This document shows, piece after piece, positions 29,793 to 39,073 of a stretch of 64,000 nt of DNA. The stretch comes from Coxiellaceae bacterium (lineage in GTDB: Bacteria; Pseudomonadota; Gammaproteobacteria; UBA9339), in NCBI GenBank assembly GCA_031263085.1, contig JAISGM010000004.1:1-64000 (forward strand). Reading direction: 5' to 3'. The translations under genes were made by a program, and so were the position numbers. How positions within the stretch are numbered: the stretch's first letter is position 1; each line of letters starts with the position of its first letter. Below the pieces are notes generated by a model that worked only from the letters and a program-made list of their open reading frames with translations, was not told where the DNA came from and did no database searches.

Positions 29793-30563
29793 TTATCCCA
29801 AAAAAATATCTACTTCTTTTATAAATTCCTGCCAACTATCAATAAAAGGGAAATGGCCGCTATCAGTAATTATTTTTAATTGTGATCCAGAAATACACTG
29901 CTGCATGATATAACCTGCAGCTATAGGAGTAACAAAATCTTGTTTTCCCCAAACTAGAAGTACTGGTTGTTTTATTAATGATAATATTCCGACTATATTT
30001 TCTTGTACAGTTTTAATCAAAATTGAACGCATAATACCATTAGCATAATTATAATCATTTGAGCCAAACTTCCTACGATAAATCTCTAAATTAAACATAA
30101 AAATAGATCCTACTAATGGTAATTTAGTCATACATTTTGCCATTTTTAAAAAACCAACTTTAAGCTTAACACGCAATGATTTTGATAATTTAATTCCAGA
30201 GCTACTAATTAAAATCAACTTTCTTATGGCAATGTCATCAAAAATAGCTAGATGAATAGCAATTTTCCCTCCGAAAGAATGTCCTATTAAAATAGGCTTT
30301 ATTAATCCAAACTTGATAATAAAATGCTTAATTAAAATTGCATATTCTAAACTTCCCCAAATCTCGGCAGGCGCAACACTCAATCCAAATCCTGGTAAAT
30401 CTAGTAAATAAACCGAAAATCTTTGAGCAAGATATCTGGCTAACTCTGTAAAATATTCCATGTCTCGCCCCCATCCATGAAGCAATATAACTGGCTCACC
30501 GTGACCAATAATTTTAAAATGCAAATTTAAATTCTTTATTCTAGTAAACAAGATTGTCACCAT
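29793..30563 (-). CDS. alpha/beta hydrolase in the mur cluster
   Basis: A 256-residue alpha/beta-fold hydrolase with a complete predicted triad: Ser96 in the nucleophile elbow GHSFGG (94-99), Asp209 in WGKQDFVTP and His237 in SGHFPF. The oxyanion region is LLHGWGRDMEYF (27-38). No signal peptide, so it is cytoplasmic. The substrate is unknown. It overlaps murE by 23 bases and is two bases from the membrane Mur ligase, so it is co-translated with wall enzymes. It could hydrolyse a peptide, ester or thioester linked to precursor metabolism, but nothing in the sequence decides this. Confidence 0.85.
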   Translation of the reverse strand: MVTILFTRIKNLNLHFKIIGHGEPVILLHGWGRDMEYFTELARYLAQRFSVYLLDLPGFGLSVAPAEIWGSLEYAILIKHFIIKFGLIKPILIGHSFGGKIAIHLAIFDDIAIRKLILISSSGIKLSKSLRVKLKVGFLKMAKCMTKLPLVGSIFMFNLEIYRRKFGSNDYNYANGIMRSILIKTVQENIVGILSLIKQPVLLVWGKQDFVTPIAAGYIMQQCISGSQLKIITDSGHFPFIDSWQEFIKEVDIFLG

Positions 30564-32046
30564 TTTTAGATTGCAATGTTCTTATCACTACTGCCGTATC
30601 ATCAAATAGTATCTTCTTTTTGCCAATAATCTGATAGTCTTCGTGTCCCTTACCGGCAATTAAAACCAGATCTCCAGCTTGAGCATGATTAATAGCGTAA
30701 GCTATAGCAATTTCACGATTAAATTCAATTTTAACGAATAAAGCACATGACAATCCCGTTAAAATATCATCAACAATACATTGTGGATCTTCAGTTCTAG
30801 GATTATCATTAGTAATAATTATATGATCGCTTAATCGTTCAGCTATACTCCCCATCAAGCTACGTTTCCCTCGATCACGATCGCCGCCGCAACCAAAAAC
30901 GCACCATAAAGCACCAGAACAATATTCGCGCAAATTTAATAACACTTGTTCTAAAGCATCCGGAGTATGAGCATAATCAACTACTACTTTTGGTTGCCCG
31001 CATTTACCACCAAAAACCTGCATTCTACCCTTGATAGCCTTAAGTTTAGAAATTACTATTAAGGAATCACGAACGTCTACCTGCATCACTCCTAAAACCG
31101 CTAATACTGCTAATAAATTACTAAAATTAAATCTACCCAAAAGTTCACTTTGTAATATTCCGGAACCCCATGGCGTAACAACCTGAGCGGAAATCATAGT
31201 AGAAGATATCTTAATATCTTGAGCCTTAATGACAGAAACATCAACAGTAGTATTCTCAGTAATAGTATAAGCATAAATCTTAAATAAAGACCTGAACTCT
31301 TGAATCAAATTTCTACCAAATTCATTATCGGCATTAATAATCGCACATTTTAATTTATGCTGAGAAAATATTTTTTTTTTAGCTTCTCCGTAATCAGTCA
31401 TAGTGCCATGGTAATCTAAATGATCACGAGTCAAATTAGTAAAAACCACGATATCGAAATCAACACCATTAGTGCGTCCCTGAACTAAACTATGAGACGA
31501 AATTTCCATAACAACTACTTTTACGTTTGCTGCTAATAATTCAAATAATGAACGCTGTAAGGTTATGGGATCTGGAGTAGTATTGATAGTTGGTGCAAGT
31601 TTTCCTGGCAAACCAATACCAATAGTGCCAACAACTCCACAGGAAATACCAACTTTAGTCAAAGCAGTAGCAACATATTGAGTAATTGAAGTTTTACCAT
31701 TGGTGCCAGTAACGCCAATCATAATTAATTTCTTAGATGGATAACCATAAAATCTAGCAGCAATTAATCCAATTTTGCATCTTAAATTAACTATTACAAC
31801 AATAGGAATACTTTTGTATGAATCTATTTCTGGAATGTCTCTTTCACAAAAAATTGCTACGGCTCCATGTTTGATGGCATCAAGAATAAAATTATGGCCG
31901 TCAATCACCGCGCCGACACATGCCATAAATATCTCACCAGGTTTTATTGTACGACTATCAAGGGTAAGTCCATTAACCCAACAATCTCGTTTTAAGTCTA
32001 TTTCCGCGATTCCCAACAAAAGATCACTAAGTTTAATTGTTATCAT
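30541..32046 (-). CDS. murE: UDP-MurNAc-tripeptide synthetase MurE
   Basis: MurE adds the third residue to UDP-MurNAc-L-Ala-D-Glu. The 501-residue protein has the P-loop GVTGTNGKTSITQ, the TTPDPITLQ and SSHSLVQGR motifs, and DNPRTEDP near residue 410. The DNPR motif is characteristic of enzymes selecting meso-diaminopimelate, so the wall is probably DAP type, consistent with dapF in the window. It follows ftsI with no gap and overlaps the alpha/beta hydrolase. Confidence 0.96.
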   Translation of the reverse strand: MITIKLSDLLLGIAEIDLKRDCWVNGLTLDSRTIKPGEIFMACVGAVIDGHNFILDAIKHGAVAIFCERDIPEIDSYKSIPIVVIVNLRCKIGLIAARFYGYPSKKLIMIGVTGTNGKTSITQYVATALTKVGISCGVVGTIGIGLPGKLAPTINTTPDPITLQRSLFELLAANVKVVVMEISSHSLVQGRTNGVDFDIVVFTNLTRDHLDYHGTMTDYGEAKKKIFSQHKLKCAIINADNEFGRNLIQEFRSLFKIYAYTITENTTVDVSVIKAQDIKISSTMISAQVVTPWGSGILQSELLGRFNFSNLLAVLAVLGVMQVDVRDSLIVISKLKAIKGRMQVFGGKCGQPKVVVDYAHTPDALEQVLLNLREYCSGALWCVFGCGGDRDRGKRSLMGSIAERLSDHIIITNDNPRTEDPQCIVDDILTGLSCALFVKIEFNREIAIAYAINHAQAGDLVLIAGKGHEDYQIIGKKKILFDDTAVVIRTLQSKNGDNLVY

Positions 32047-33729
32047 TTACATATTCTCAATATCATCAAACTGTACATTTAAAATCCGCAATGCTCCACT
32101 CATAATATTGACGAATACCGGTGCAGCGACTTGGCTTCCATGATATACCCCTCTAGGATTTTTAACTATTACACCAATAACTAATTGAGGATCTGATGTA
32201 GGAGCAATACCGACGAAAGTCGCAAAATATCGATCTTTATAATATCCTCCTGTCGGTGATGCGATATAAGCCGTGCCTGTTTTACCAGCAACTCGATATC
32301 CTGGTATGCGAGCGCTTCTTCCGGTACCGCCAATATCCAAAACCGCTTCTAATAATTCCAACATTTTATTGCTCACTGTTACTGATAAAACAGAAGTACC
32401 AGTAATAGGTTGTTCAACTTTTAAAAAAGTTACTGGCCGCAATACTCCATGAGAAGCAATCACAGCATAAGCCTCTACCAATTGTAGCATAGTAGTAGAA
32501 ATGCCATAACCGAATGATAAAGTAGCCAAGACAAAAGATCTTCCCTTCAAGGTTTTTGGTAAAAAACCAATAGCTTCTCCAGGAAAACCGCTATGAGTAC
32601 TTTGTCCAAAACCAACATCGCGCAATAACTGTAATAAACTATCGCTAGGTAAAGATAGAGATATCTTAGCAATGCCAATATTGCTTGATTTTTGCAATAC
32701 CTCTTTCACCGTTAATATGCCGTTATTACGATGATTATCATCATGAATTGGATGTGAATTACCTTCAACATGTAATACACCAGGATTAGTATTAATCAAA
32801 GATTCAGCACGATATTTACCACTAGCCAAAGCATTAGCAACTGCAAAAGATTTGATAGTTGATCCAGGCTCAAACAAATCAGTAACTGCGCAATTACGTA
32901 AACTATTAAGAACAAATTTAGTACGCTCATTGGGATTATAACTAGGCAAATTAACCATAGCCAAAATCTCACCGGTTTTAACCGATAGTACTACAACCGA
33001 ACCAGATTCAGCACGATGTTTTTCGATAGCATTTTTTAATTCATTGTAGGCTAAATATTGAATTCTTCTATCAATACTAAGAGTCAAATTTTTCCCTTGT
33101 TGTGGTTCGCTAATTACACCTAAATCAGCAATGGTATTACCCAATCTATCTTTAATTACTCGTATTCTGCCTGGAATTCCTCGTAACCACGAGTCATAGG
33201 CTAATTCTATACCTTCCTGACCATAATCATCAATATTAGTGAACCCAATCACCTGAGATACAGCAGCTCCTTCAGGATAATAACGTTTGTAGCTCTTCTC
33301 TAAAAAAATTCCTGGGATATGTAACTCCATAACTTTTTCAGCCTTCTCTATAGGAATAACTCTTTTTAAGTAGACAAATTCTCGATGATTTCTAGCTTTA
33401 ATTTTTTTTCTAATAAGTTTTAATGATAGATTTAATAATTTAGATAAATTATCTTCCTGAGAAGTAGTAGCGGTATATATTTTAGGATTTACCCACACTG
33501 AAGCTACAGCAATACTAATTGCTAATGGCTCGCCATTGCGATCCATAATAATGCCACGATGTGAGGGTAATTTGATTTCACGAACACTACGAATATTGCT
33601 CTGATCAAGCAAAAAATCACGCTTAATTATCCCTAAATAAATTATCCGTCCAATTAATCCTAAAACCGCTATACACAAAATTATTGCTAAAATTAATAAA
33701 CGCCATTTATATTCGACATATTCACGCAT
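32047..33729 (-). CDS. ftsI: peptidoglycan D,D-transpeptidase FtsI (PBP3)
   Basis: FtsI cross-links septal peptidoglycan at the divisome. The 560-residue protein has an N-terminal membrane helix (about 10-33), the pedestal domain with the SHRGIIMDRNGEPLA block, and the penicillin-binding transpeptidase domain with S290-TIK293, S348-S-N350 and K483-T-G485. It is slightly shorter than E. coli FtsI (588). It is five bases after ftsL and abuts murE, in the standard order. Confidence 0.97.
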   Translation of the reverse strand: MREYVEYKWRLLILAIILCIAVLGLIGRIIYLGIIKRDFLLDQSNIRSVREIKLPSHRGIIMDRNGEPLAISIAVASVWVNPKIYTATTSQEDNLSKLLNLSLKLIRKKIKARNHREFVYLKRVIPIEKAEKVMELHIPGIFLEKSYKRYYPEGAAVSQVIGFTNIDDYGQEGIELAYDSWLRGIPGRIRVIKDRLGNTIADLGVISEPQQGKNLTLSIDRRIQYLAYNELKNAIEKHRAESGSVVVLSVKTGEILAMVNLPSYNPNERTKFVLNSLRNCAVTDLFEPGSTIKSFAVANALASGKYRAESLINTNPGVLHVEGNSHPIHDDNHRNNGILTVKEVLQKSSNIGIAKISLSLPSDSLLQLLRDVGFGQSTHSGFPGEAIGFLPKTLKGRSFVLATLSFGYGISTTMLQLVEAYAVIASHGVLRPVTFLKVEQPITGTSVLSVTVSNKMLELLEAVLDIGGTGRSARIPGYRVAGKTGTAYIASPTGGYYKDRYFATFVGIAPTSDPQLVIGVIVKNPRGVYHGSQVAAPVFVNIMSGALRILNVQFDDIENM

Positions 33730-33734
33730 ACCAA

Positions 33735-34067
33735 CTAAACTTTAATCATAATCACTTCAGCTGAAGTTGGAATTCTCATTTTTAATGATTCTTGGGCGAT
33801 TGCTTGAATTCTTGCCTGTGATCCCAAAGCACTGTGCTCCAATAATAATTTATTATTTTCAGCTTGTAATTGATCACTTCGCAATTCTAATTTACGGTAA
33901 TCGATAAATAAACGACGATTGAGATCCTTAATATAAACTACACTTAAAGCAGACGCTAATGCTATAAATAGCAAGATCAATACTTTAAACTCCGGTAAAT
34001 TAAAACTAAATGATATCCCTCTAGTAAAGGTACTCTCAACAAGGGCTTCTCTTGTTATTGCATTCAT
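33735..34067 (-). CDS. ftsL: cell division protein FtsL
   Basis: FtsL is a bitopic divisome protein that forms a complex with FtsB and FtsQ. The 110-residue product has one membrane helix (about 27-45), then a periplasmic coiled coil (about 50-85) with the conserved RKLELRSDQLQAENNKLLLE stretch and a C-terminal ARIQAIAQESLKMRIP motif. Identity rests on these and on position between rsmH and ftsI. It overlaps rsmH by four bases. Confidence 0.92.
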   Translation of the reverse strand: MNAITREALVESTFTRGISFSFNLPEFKVLILLFIALASALSVVYIKDLNRRLFIDYRKLELRSDQLQAENNKLLLEHSALGSQARIQAIAQESLKMRIPTSAEVIMIKV

Positions 34068-34999
34068 TGTAATTTCTCCATTATACGTAAAACTGCACTT
34101 CTACTACGCGAATTATTAATTATCTCTCCATAACTTGGATGAATAGTTTTGCCTATGCGGCTTAAGCGCCTAACGATTTGCTTATCACTTACCGGCAACC
34201 ATTCTGGTATATCGCCATCACGATACTTACGCATAAATTCTTTTATTATTTTATCTTCCAATGAATGAAAACTAATAATAGCCAAACGTCCGCCAATCTT
34301 TAGCACTGCTAAACATTGCTCTAAACATCTAGCCAATTCATTCAATTCATTATTAATAAAAATACGAATTGCCTGAAAAACTTTAGTCGCAGGATGTTTA
34401 TGTCCTTTCCATCTTGGATGAGCTTTAATCACAATTTCAGCTAATCTACCAGTAGTAATAATTGGTGCCACATCACGCTCTTGAGCGATAGCTCTAGCTA
34501 TACGCTTACTAAATCGTTCCTCACCGTAATCCTTGAGTACTTTGCAAATTTCATTCTCACTGGCCCTATTTAGCCACGAAGCAGCATTAATCGACTGATT
34601 ACCATCCATACGCATATCCAAAGGACCATCATGCAAAAAACTAAAACCACGCGATGCATTATCTAATTGTGTCGAAGACACTCCTAAATCTAATAAAACA
34701 CCGCTAACCTTACCGCTATAATTAAGTATATCCAGCCATTCTCTAATCTTGGTAAAAGATCCATGCCTAACAATCAAACGCTTATCATTATTTTTGAGAC
34801 GAAATGCTATTTCTATAGCCTTATCGTCTTTATCAATAACAATCAAAACACCTTGTTTATTAATTCTACGTAAAATCTCTTTGGTATGCCCTCCGCCACC
34901 AAAAGTAGCATCGATATAAATGCCGTCCTTATCAACTATCAAACCATTAACTGCCTCGTTCAATAATGCTGGTCTATGCTGCTCATATTGAGTTTTCAT
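34064..34999 (-). CDS. rsmH: 16S rRNA m4C1402 methyltransferase RsmH
   Basis: RsmH (MraW) methylates N4 of C1402 in the ribosomal P site. The 311-residue protein has the SAM-binding start YIDATFGGGGHTKEIL, LLDLGVSSTQLDNASRGFSF, the RMD motif PLDMRMD and the AIRIFINNELNEL region, ending with ISFHSLEDKIIKEFM. It starts directly at the mraZ stop and overlaps ftsL. Confidence 0.97.
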   Translation of the reverse strand: MKTQYEQHRPALLNEAVNGLIVDKDGIYIDATFGGGGHTKEILRRINKQGVLIVIDKDDKAIEIAFRLKNNDKRLIVRHGSFTKIREWLDILNYSGKVSGVLLDLGVSSTQLDNASRGFSFLHDGPLDMRMDGNQSINAASWLNRASENEICKVLKDYGEERFSKRIARAIAQERDVAPIITTGRLAEIVIKAHPRWKGHKHPATKVFQAIRIFINNELNELARCLEQCLAVLKIGGRLAIISFHSLEDKIIKEFMRKYRDGDIPEWLPVSDKQIVRRLSRIGKTIHPSYGEIINNSRSRSAVLRIMEKLQ

Positions 35000-35458
35000 T
35001 CACAATGACAATAATTGCAGCTCTTCAGGTAAAGTGTTTTGATTTTTTATCCCTTTACATAACCACTTAGTTCGACTATCAGTCCAAATCTTTTTATCCC
35101 ACAATTCAAACTTTTTACCCTGTCCAATTAACATGATACATTTATTAATATGAGCATATTCTCGCAAAAGTTGCGGTAACAACAAGCGTCCATTATTGTC
35201 CATTTCAAGCTCAGTTGCGTGCCCAATTAATAAACGTTGAATACGTCGAGTTATTTGATTAAAGCTCGGTAAGGTTTCAATTTTCTTCTCAATTTCTTCC
35301 CACACCAGCAATGGATAAAGCAATAAACACTTCTCTTCGGTATCAATAGTAACCACTAGTTGTCCTTTTGACTTACCATCAAGTTCTACTCGATAACGCG
35401 CTGGCATTATCATGCGTCCTTTGATATCTAAATTAACAGAATTAATTCCTCGAAACAT
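35000..35458 (-). CDS. mraZ: transcriptional regulator MraZ
   Basis: MraZ is a ring-forming AbrB/SpoVT-fold DNA-binding protein that represses the dcw promoter in E. coli. The ATG at 35458 gives 152 residues with two repeats of the fold: FRGINSVNLDIKGRMIMPARYR at the N terminus (DIKGRMIMP, equivalent to DxKGR), and a second DNNGRLLLP. A TTG two codons upstream is an alternative. Four 10-bp repeats sit immediately upstream, matching MraZ autoregulation. Confidence 0.95.
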   Translation of the reverse strand: MFRGINSVNLDIKGRMIMPARYRVELDGKSKGQLVVTIDTEEKCLLLYPLLVWEEIEKKIETLPSFNQITRRIQRLLIGHATELEMDNNGRLLLPQLLREYAHINKCIMLIGQGKKFELWDKKIWTDSRTKWLCKGIKNQNTLPEELQLLSL

Positions 35459-35460
35459 AT

Positions 35461-35500
35461 TCAAACCACTTTATTCCACTATTAACCACTTTCCGACACT
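35461..35500 (-). promoter_or_regulatory. MraZ operator: four 10-bp direct repeats
   Basis: Read on the minus strand, four consecutive decamers begin AGTG: AGTGTCGGAA, AGTGGTTAAT, AGTGGAATAA, AGTGGTTTGA. E. coli MraZ recognises short TGGGN repeats with 10-bp periodicity between promoter and mraZ. Position and spacing agree, although the word here is GTGG/GTGT. The block ends two bases before the mraZ ATG. Confidence 0.8.
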
Positions 35501-35527
35501 ATATACTCAAATATTATCTACTGTCAA
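35500..35527 (-). promoter_or_regulatory. sigma70 promoter of the dcw cluster
   Basis: On the minus strand a perfect TTGACA (35522-35527) is followed after 16 bases by TATATA (35500-35505). The predicted start falls in the MraZ repeats, so MraZ binding would block initiation or early elongation. Confidence 0.75.
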
Positions 35528-35574
35528 ATATGATTAAGTAATTTGAAATTACAAACGACTGAAGCAATTTCAAT

Positions 35575-35600
35575 GATTCAATTGATTGAATTGATTGAAT
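35575..35600. repeat. short tandem repeat between mraZ and ssb
   Basis: About two and a half copies of the 9-mer ATTGATTGA lie in the 366-base stretch 35459-35824. Apart from this repeat and the dcw promoter/operator, the stretch shows no gene and no convincing ssb terminator. Confidence 0.6.
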
Positions 35601-35824
35601 TTTTTATTATTTAGAGTGAATATTACGATGGGAGAAATTTTAAATACTACACGAAACTGCATCTGATTACTAAAGGAACAAACAATATAATCAACAACAG
35701 ATACTAAAATCTGAATCATTTATATAAAATTTCACTGAAAGAAAAAAAATTGCAAACCCTACAACAATCTACCAATTAGAGTGTTAAAGTTACACTTGGT
35801 AATTAAAATGTAATTATAAACATA

Positions 35825-36283
35825 CTAAAACGGAATATCATCATCAATACTTGATAATTGAGCAGGAACTTCCTGTTCTTCAGGAACAGAAGTAGAGTCA
35901 GATGTTACTTTAGATGAATGATGTTGTTCTTGATGATTACTAGTTGCGCGACTATCCAACATTTGCATTTCATTAGCAATAATTTCTACGGTAAAACGAT
36001 CAACTCCATTTTTATCTTGCCATTTTCTGGAACGTAATGATCCTTCTATATATATCTTTGAGCCTTTACGCAAATATTCACCAACAATTTCAGCAAGTTT
36101 ACTAAAAAAAACCACTCTATGCCATTCAGTACGATCTTGTAATTCACCTGATTGCTTGTCCCTCCACGACTCACTAGTTGCTAAAGAAATGGTAGTCACA
36201 GCGCTACCATTTGGTATATAACGAACTTCTGGATCATTACCAAGATTACCAATTAAAATTACCTTATTTATACCCCGAGCCAT
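35825..36283 (-). CDS. ssb: single-stranded DNA-binding protein
   Basis: SSB coats single-stranded DNA in replication and repair. The ATG at 36283 has GGAGG five bases upstream and gives 152 residues starting [21 protein letters not shown]. The OB fold covers about 1-110, followed by a polar low-complexity linker and the acidic tip DDDIPF that docks partner proteins. An upstream in-frame start four codons earlier lacks a binding site. It is not beside uvrA as in E. coli, yet a LexA-type promoter lies 130 bases upstream. Confidence 0.97.
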   Translation of the reverse strand: MARGINKVILIGNLGNDPEVRYIPNGSAVTTISLATSESWRDKQSGELQDRTEWHRVVFFSKLAEIVGEYLRKGSKIYIEGSLRSRKWQDKNGVDRFTVEIIANEMQMLDSRATSNHQEQHHSSKVTSDSTSVPEEQEVPAQLSSIDDDIPF

Positions 36284-36387
36284 AATTACCTCCAAACTTT
36301 AAAGAACAGAGTGAGATTGAATATTTGAATAATATATACCTATTTCTATTTTTTTTGCACTATCTTTTCCTTTATTTTCTACAGCAT

Positions 36388-36406
36388 TTATACTTTAAAA
36401 GTATAA
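36388..36406. repeat. 19-bp palindrome in the ssb leader
   Basis: TTATACTTTAAAAGTATAA is a perfect inverted repeat around a central A, between the LexA-type promoter and ssb. It may be an RNA hairpin or a second operator; no protein is assigned. The remaining bases of 36284-36694 contain nothing else I recognise. Confidence 0.5.
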
Positions 36407-36413
36407 TTCCATG

Positions 36414-36442
36414 TTTATACTGTCATATATGACAGTCATCAA
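36414..36442 (-). promoter_or_regulatory. LexA-type SOS box inside a promoter for ssb
   Basis: CTGTCATATATGACAG (36420-36435) fits the gammaproteobacterial LexA consensus CTGT-N8-ACAG and is a perfect palindrome. On the minus strand it fills the 17-base spacer between TTGATG (36437-36442) and TATAAA (36414-36419), so a bound LexA dimer would cover the promoter. ssb is 130 bases downstream. Confidence 0.8.
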
Positions 36443-36694
36443 GTCAAGATACTCTTTGAGAAAGATATGATTACAAGACGCTTTGCTATACAACTAGCGT
36501 AATCATAAAATTTAATTTTAAAACTGATGACAATTAATATTATATATAAATAATCTTAACTCTTAATGTCTAAATTATAATACACGAATTTAAATTCGTA
36601 AATTCTTGCAATTCATAAACAGGTGAAACTATTGATAGTTAACATCTAAATCATTAACAGTTTAATACTATATAATCTATCAATAGCCTAACAA

Positions 36695-36768
36695 TCGGAG
36701 TGAGAGGATTTGAACCTCCGACAACTGCTTCCCGAAAGCAGTGCTCTACCAAGCTGAGCTACACTCCG
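36695..36768 (-). tRNA. tRNA-Pro (anticodon CGG)
   Basis: Acceptor CGGAGTG/CACTCCG, anticodon arm CTGCT-TTCGGGA-AGCAG (anticodon CGG), T arm with GGTTCAAATCC and discriminator A. No CCA is encoded. Confidence 0.95.
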
Positions 36769-36922
36769 CTTTTATTTACAAATTCAGCTTATTACATAAA
36801 GCGTCATAGTTAATTTTATGAAATTATTAATTGTTATTAATGGTCTTATATGGTAAATACGCACAGCGATACTTTCTCAAAGAATTAATCTCCTATAACA
36901 TTAATGAGATAGTTATTAATTC

Positions 36923-38416
36923 CTAAGTAGACGGTCGCATTAAGGGAAATAATATAACATCCCTAATAGATGATGAATTAGTAAACAACATGGTGAGACG
37001 ATCAATACCTATTCCTTCTCCTGCAGTAGGAGGCATACCATATTCCAATGCTGTTATATAATCACTATCATAGTGCATTGCTTCTTGATCTCCATGATCA
37101 AATTCATCAACTTGTTTACGGAAACGCTGCGCTTGCTCCTCTGGATCATTAAGTTCAGAGAAGCCATTACCAATTTCTCTACCTCCAATAAAGAACTCGA
37201 AACGATCAGTAACAAATAAATCTTGATCATTAGGACGAGCTAATGGAGAGACCTCAACCGGATAAGCAGTAATAAAAGTAGGATCTTGAAGCTCTTTTTC
37301 AACTGTTTTTTCAAAAATCTCGTACTGGATTTTTCCCAAACCCCAACTATCCATAATTGTTATATTTAAATTTTCGGCAATTTTACGTACCTGATTAACA
37401 TCATCCAAAGCACCAGTTGTGATCGTAGGATTATAATAAATAATAGCCTCTCTAAGAGTTAATTTTCTATAATTACAAGATAAATCAATTTTTTTACCAT
37501 TAACATCAAGTATAGCAGTTCCCAAAACCGTTTTTGCTACATGACACAATAATTTTTCCGTAAAATCCATTAGATCTCGATAATCAGCATATGCATGATA
37601 AAATTCTAACATAGTAAATTCAGGATTATGTCTAGTTGAAATTCCTTCATTACGAAAATTACGATTAATCTCAAATACTTTCTCGATACCACCAACTACT
37701 AAACGTTTCAAATATAGCTCTGGAGCAACTCGTAAATATAATTGCATGTCGAGTGCATTATGATGAGTAATAAACGGTCGCGCAGTAGCGCCACCAGGAA
37801 TAGTATGCATCATCGGGGTTTCGACTTCTAAAAAATCTCTGGTAACCAAAAAATTACGTATGGCAGCAATAATTTGCGAGCGAATCTGAAAAACTTTACG
37901 AGTATTTTGATTAGTTATAAGATCAAGGTATCGCTGTCGGTGACATAATTCATTATTTACTAATCCATGATATTTTTCTGGCAATGGTAACAAGGATTTG
38001 GTCAACAAAAATAATTTCTTAGCTTTAACAGAAAGTTCACCACTTTTAGTCTTAAAAACTATTCCTACTACTCCGATGATATCTCCAATATCCCAATGCA
38101 AAAACTGCTTATACAGGTCATCAAGAACCTCATTTTGCTTAATATATACCTGAATCTTGCCGGACATATCTTGAATATGAATAAAACTAGCTTTTCCCAT
38201 GATTCTTCTAGTCATAATTCTACCAGCAATCTTTACCGAAAATTCTTTAACATGTAAACTCTCGGTATTTTCGCAATTATATAAAGTTACTAACTCAACG
38301 GCCAAATTAGTTCTCTTGAAATCATTAGGATACCTAAAACCACTGGTACGCAAATACCTTAATTTTTCTTTACGCTGCAAAATTTGTTCATTGATAGAAA
38401 ATTTATCCAAAATCAT
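36923..38416 (-). CDS. lysS: lysyl-tRNA synthetase, class II
   Basis: LysS charges tRNA-Lys. The ATG at 38416 has AGGTGA just upstream and gives 497 residues; a GTG two codons earlier is less likely. The N-terminal OB anticodon-binding domain (about 55-150) contains [20 protein letters not shown], and the class II core has motif 1 ([21 protein letters not shown]), motif 2 ([18 protein letters not shown]) and motif 3 [10 protein letters not shown] near the C terminus (each seen within the stated region). prfB, its usual neighbour, is absent. A partial inverted repeat at 36882-36922 may end the transcript. Confidence 0.96.
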   Translation of the reverse strand: MILDKFSINEQILQRKEKLRYLRTSGFRYPNDFKRTNLAVELVTLYNCENTESLHVKEFSVKIAGRIMTRRIMGKASFIHIQDMSGKIQVYIKQNEVLDDLYKQFLHWDIGDIIGVVGIVFKTKSGELSVKAKKLFLLTKSLLPLPEKYHGLVNNELCHRQRYLDLITNQNTRKVFQIRSQIIAAIRNFLVTRDFLEVETPMMHTIPGGATARPFITHHNALDMQLYLRVAPELYLKRLVVGGIEKVFEINRNFRNEGISTRHNPEFTMLEFYHAYADYRDLMDFTEKLLCHVAKTVLGTAILDVNGKKIDLSCNYRKLTLREAIIYYNPTITTGALDDVNQVRKIAENLNITIMDSWGLGKIQYEIFEKTVEKELQDPTFITAYPVEVSPLARPNDQDLFVTDRFEFFIGGREIGNGFSELNDPEEQAQRFRKQVDEFDHGDQEAMHYDSDYITALEYGMPPTAGEGIGIDRLTMLFTNSSSIRDVILFPLMRPST

Positions 38417-38422
38417 ATTCAC

Positions 38423-39073
38423 CTATTCAAATAACCTACTGTCGCCGATCTGTCTTTTACGAATTTCAGCGATAGTTTTACACTCAACACATTGATTAGT
38501 TGTGGGACGAGCTTCAAGACGACTAATACCAATTTCAGCACCACAATCATTACAATAACCATAATCATGATCATTAATTCGATTTAAGGTTTCATCAATT
38601 TTTCTAAGCAATTTATATTCTCGATCCCTAGCTCGTAACTCTAAATTGAATTCTTCCTCTTGACTAGCTCTATCCGCTAGATCTGGATAATTAACAATTT
38701 CATCTTGCAGATTATGAGCGCGATTTATTTCCTGCATCAACTGATTTTTCCATTGTAATAAAACGCTACGAAAATGCTCAAGTTGTTTGCTATTCATATA
38801 TCTTTCATGTTTTCTAGAAAGATATGGCTTAATATTAATTGGACCATGTACAGTATCTTGTTTTACTGAAAGTGAAATTGAAGAAGTTCTTTTTCTTGTA
38901 ACAACTTTAGACGAGGATTCATTTTTGATTTGATGATTTATTTTAGCAACTTTAACCCTGACTTTGGATTTAATAACTTTCTTTGATGCTTTCTTAGATG
39001 CTTTCTTGACAACTTTTAGCATGTTTATTTTTTTTTTATGCTGATTATGAATTTTTTTAACGCTATTTTTCAT
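38423..39073 (-). CDS. dksA: RNA polymerase-binding factor DksA with basic N-terminal extension
   Basis: DksA binds the RNA polymerase secondary channel and acts with ppGpp at rRNA and amino-acid promoters. The DksA core (about 80-216) is intact: coiled-coil tip YPDLADRASQEEEF with both key aspartates, and a four-cysteine zinc finger CNDCG...CVECK. The 216-residue protein is about 65 longer than E. coli DksA because of a lysine-rich N-terminal stretch (about 1-65, repeated KKASKK). Similar lysine/alanine-rich extensions are known in some proteobacterial DksA proteins. It overlaps dapF by four bases and ends six bases before the lysS ATG. Confidence 0.94.
   Translation of the reverse strand: MKNSVKKIHNQHKKKINMLKVVKKASKKASKKVIKSKVRVKVAKINHQIKNESSSKVVTRKRTSSISLSVKQDTVHGPINIKPYLSRKHERYMNSKQLEHFRSVLLQWKNQLMQEINRAHNLQDEIVNYPDLADRASQEEEFNLELRARDREYKLLRKIDETLNRINDHDYGYCNDCGAEIGISRLEARPTTNQCVECKTIAEIRKRQIGDSRLFE

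Noticed and set aside
31775..32143. 122-codon plus-strand frame over murE and ftsI
   Set aside because: It is fully antisense to two secure genes, with no binding site.
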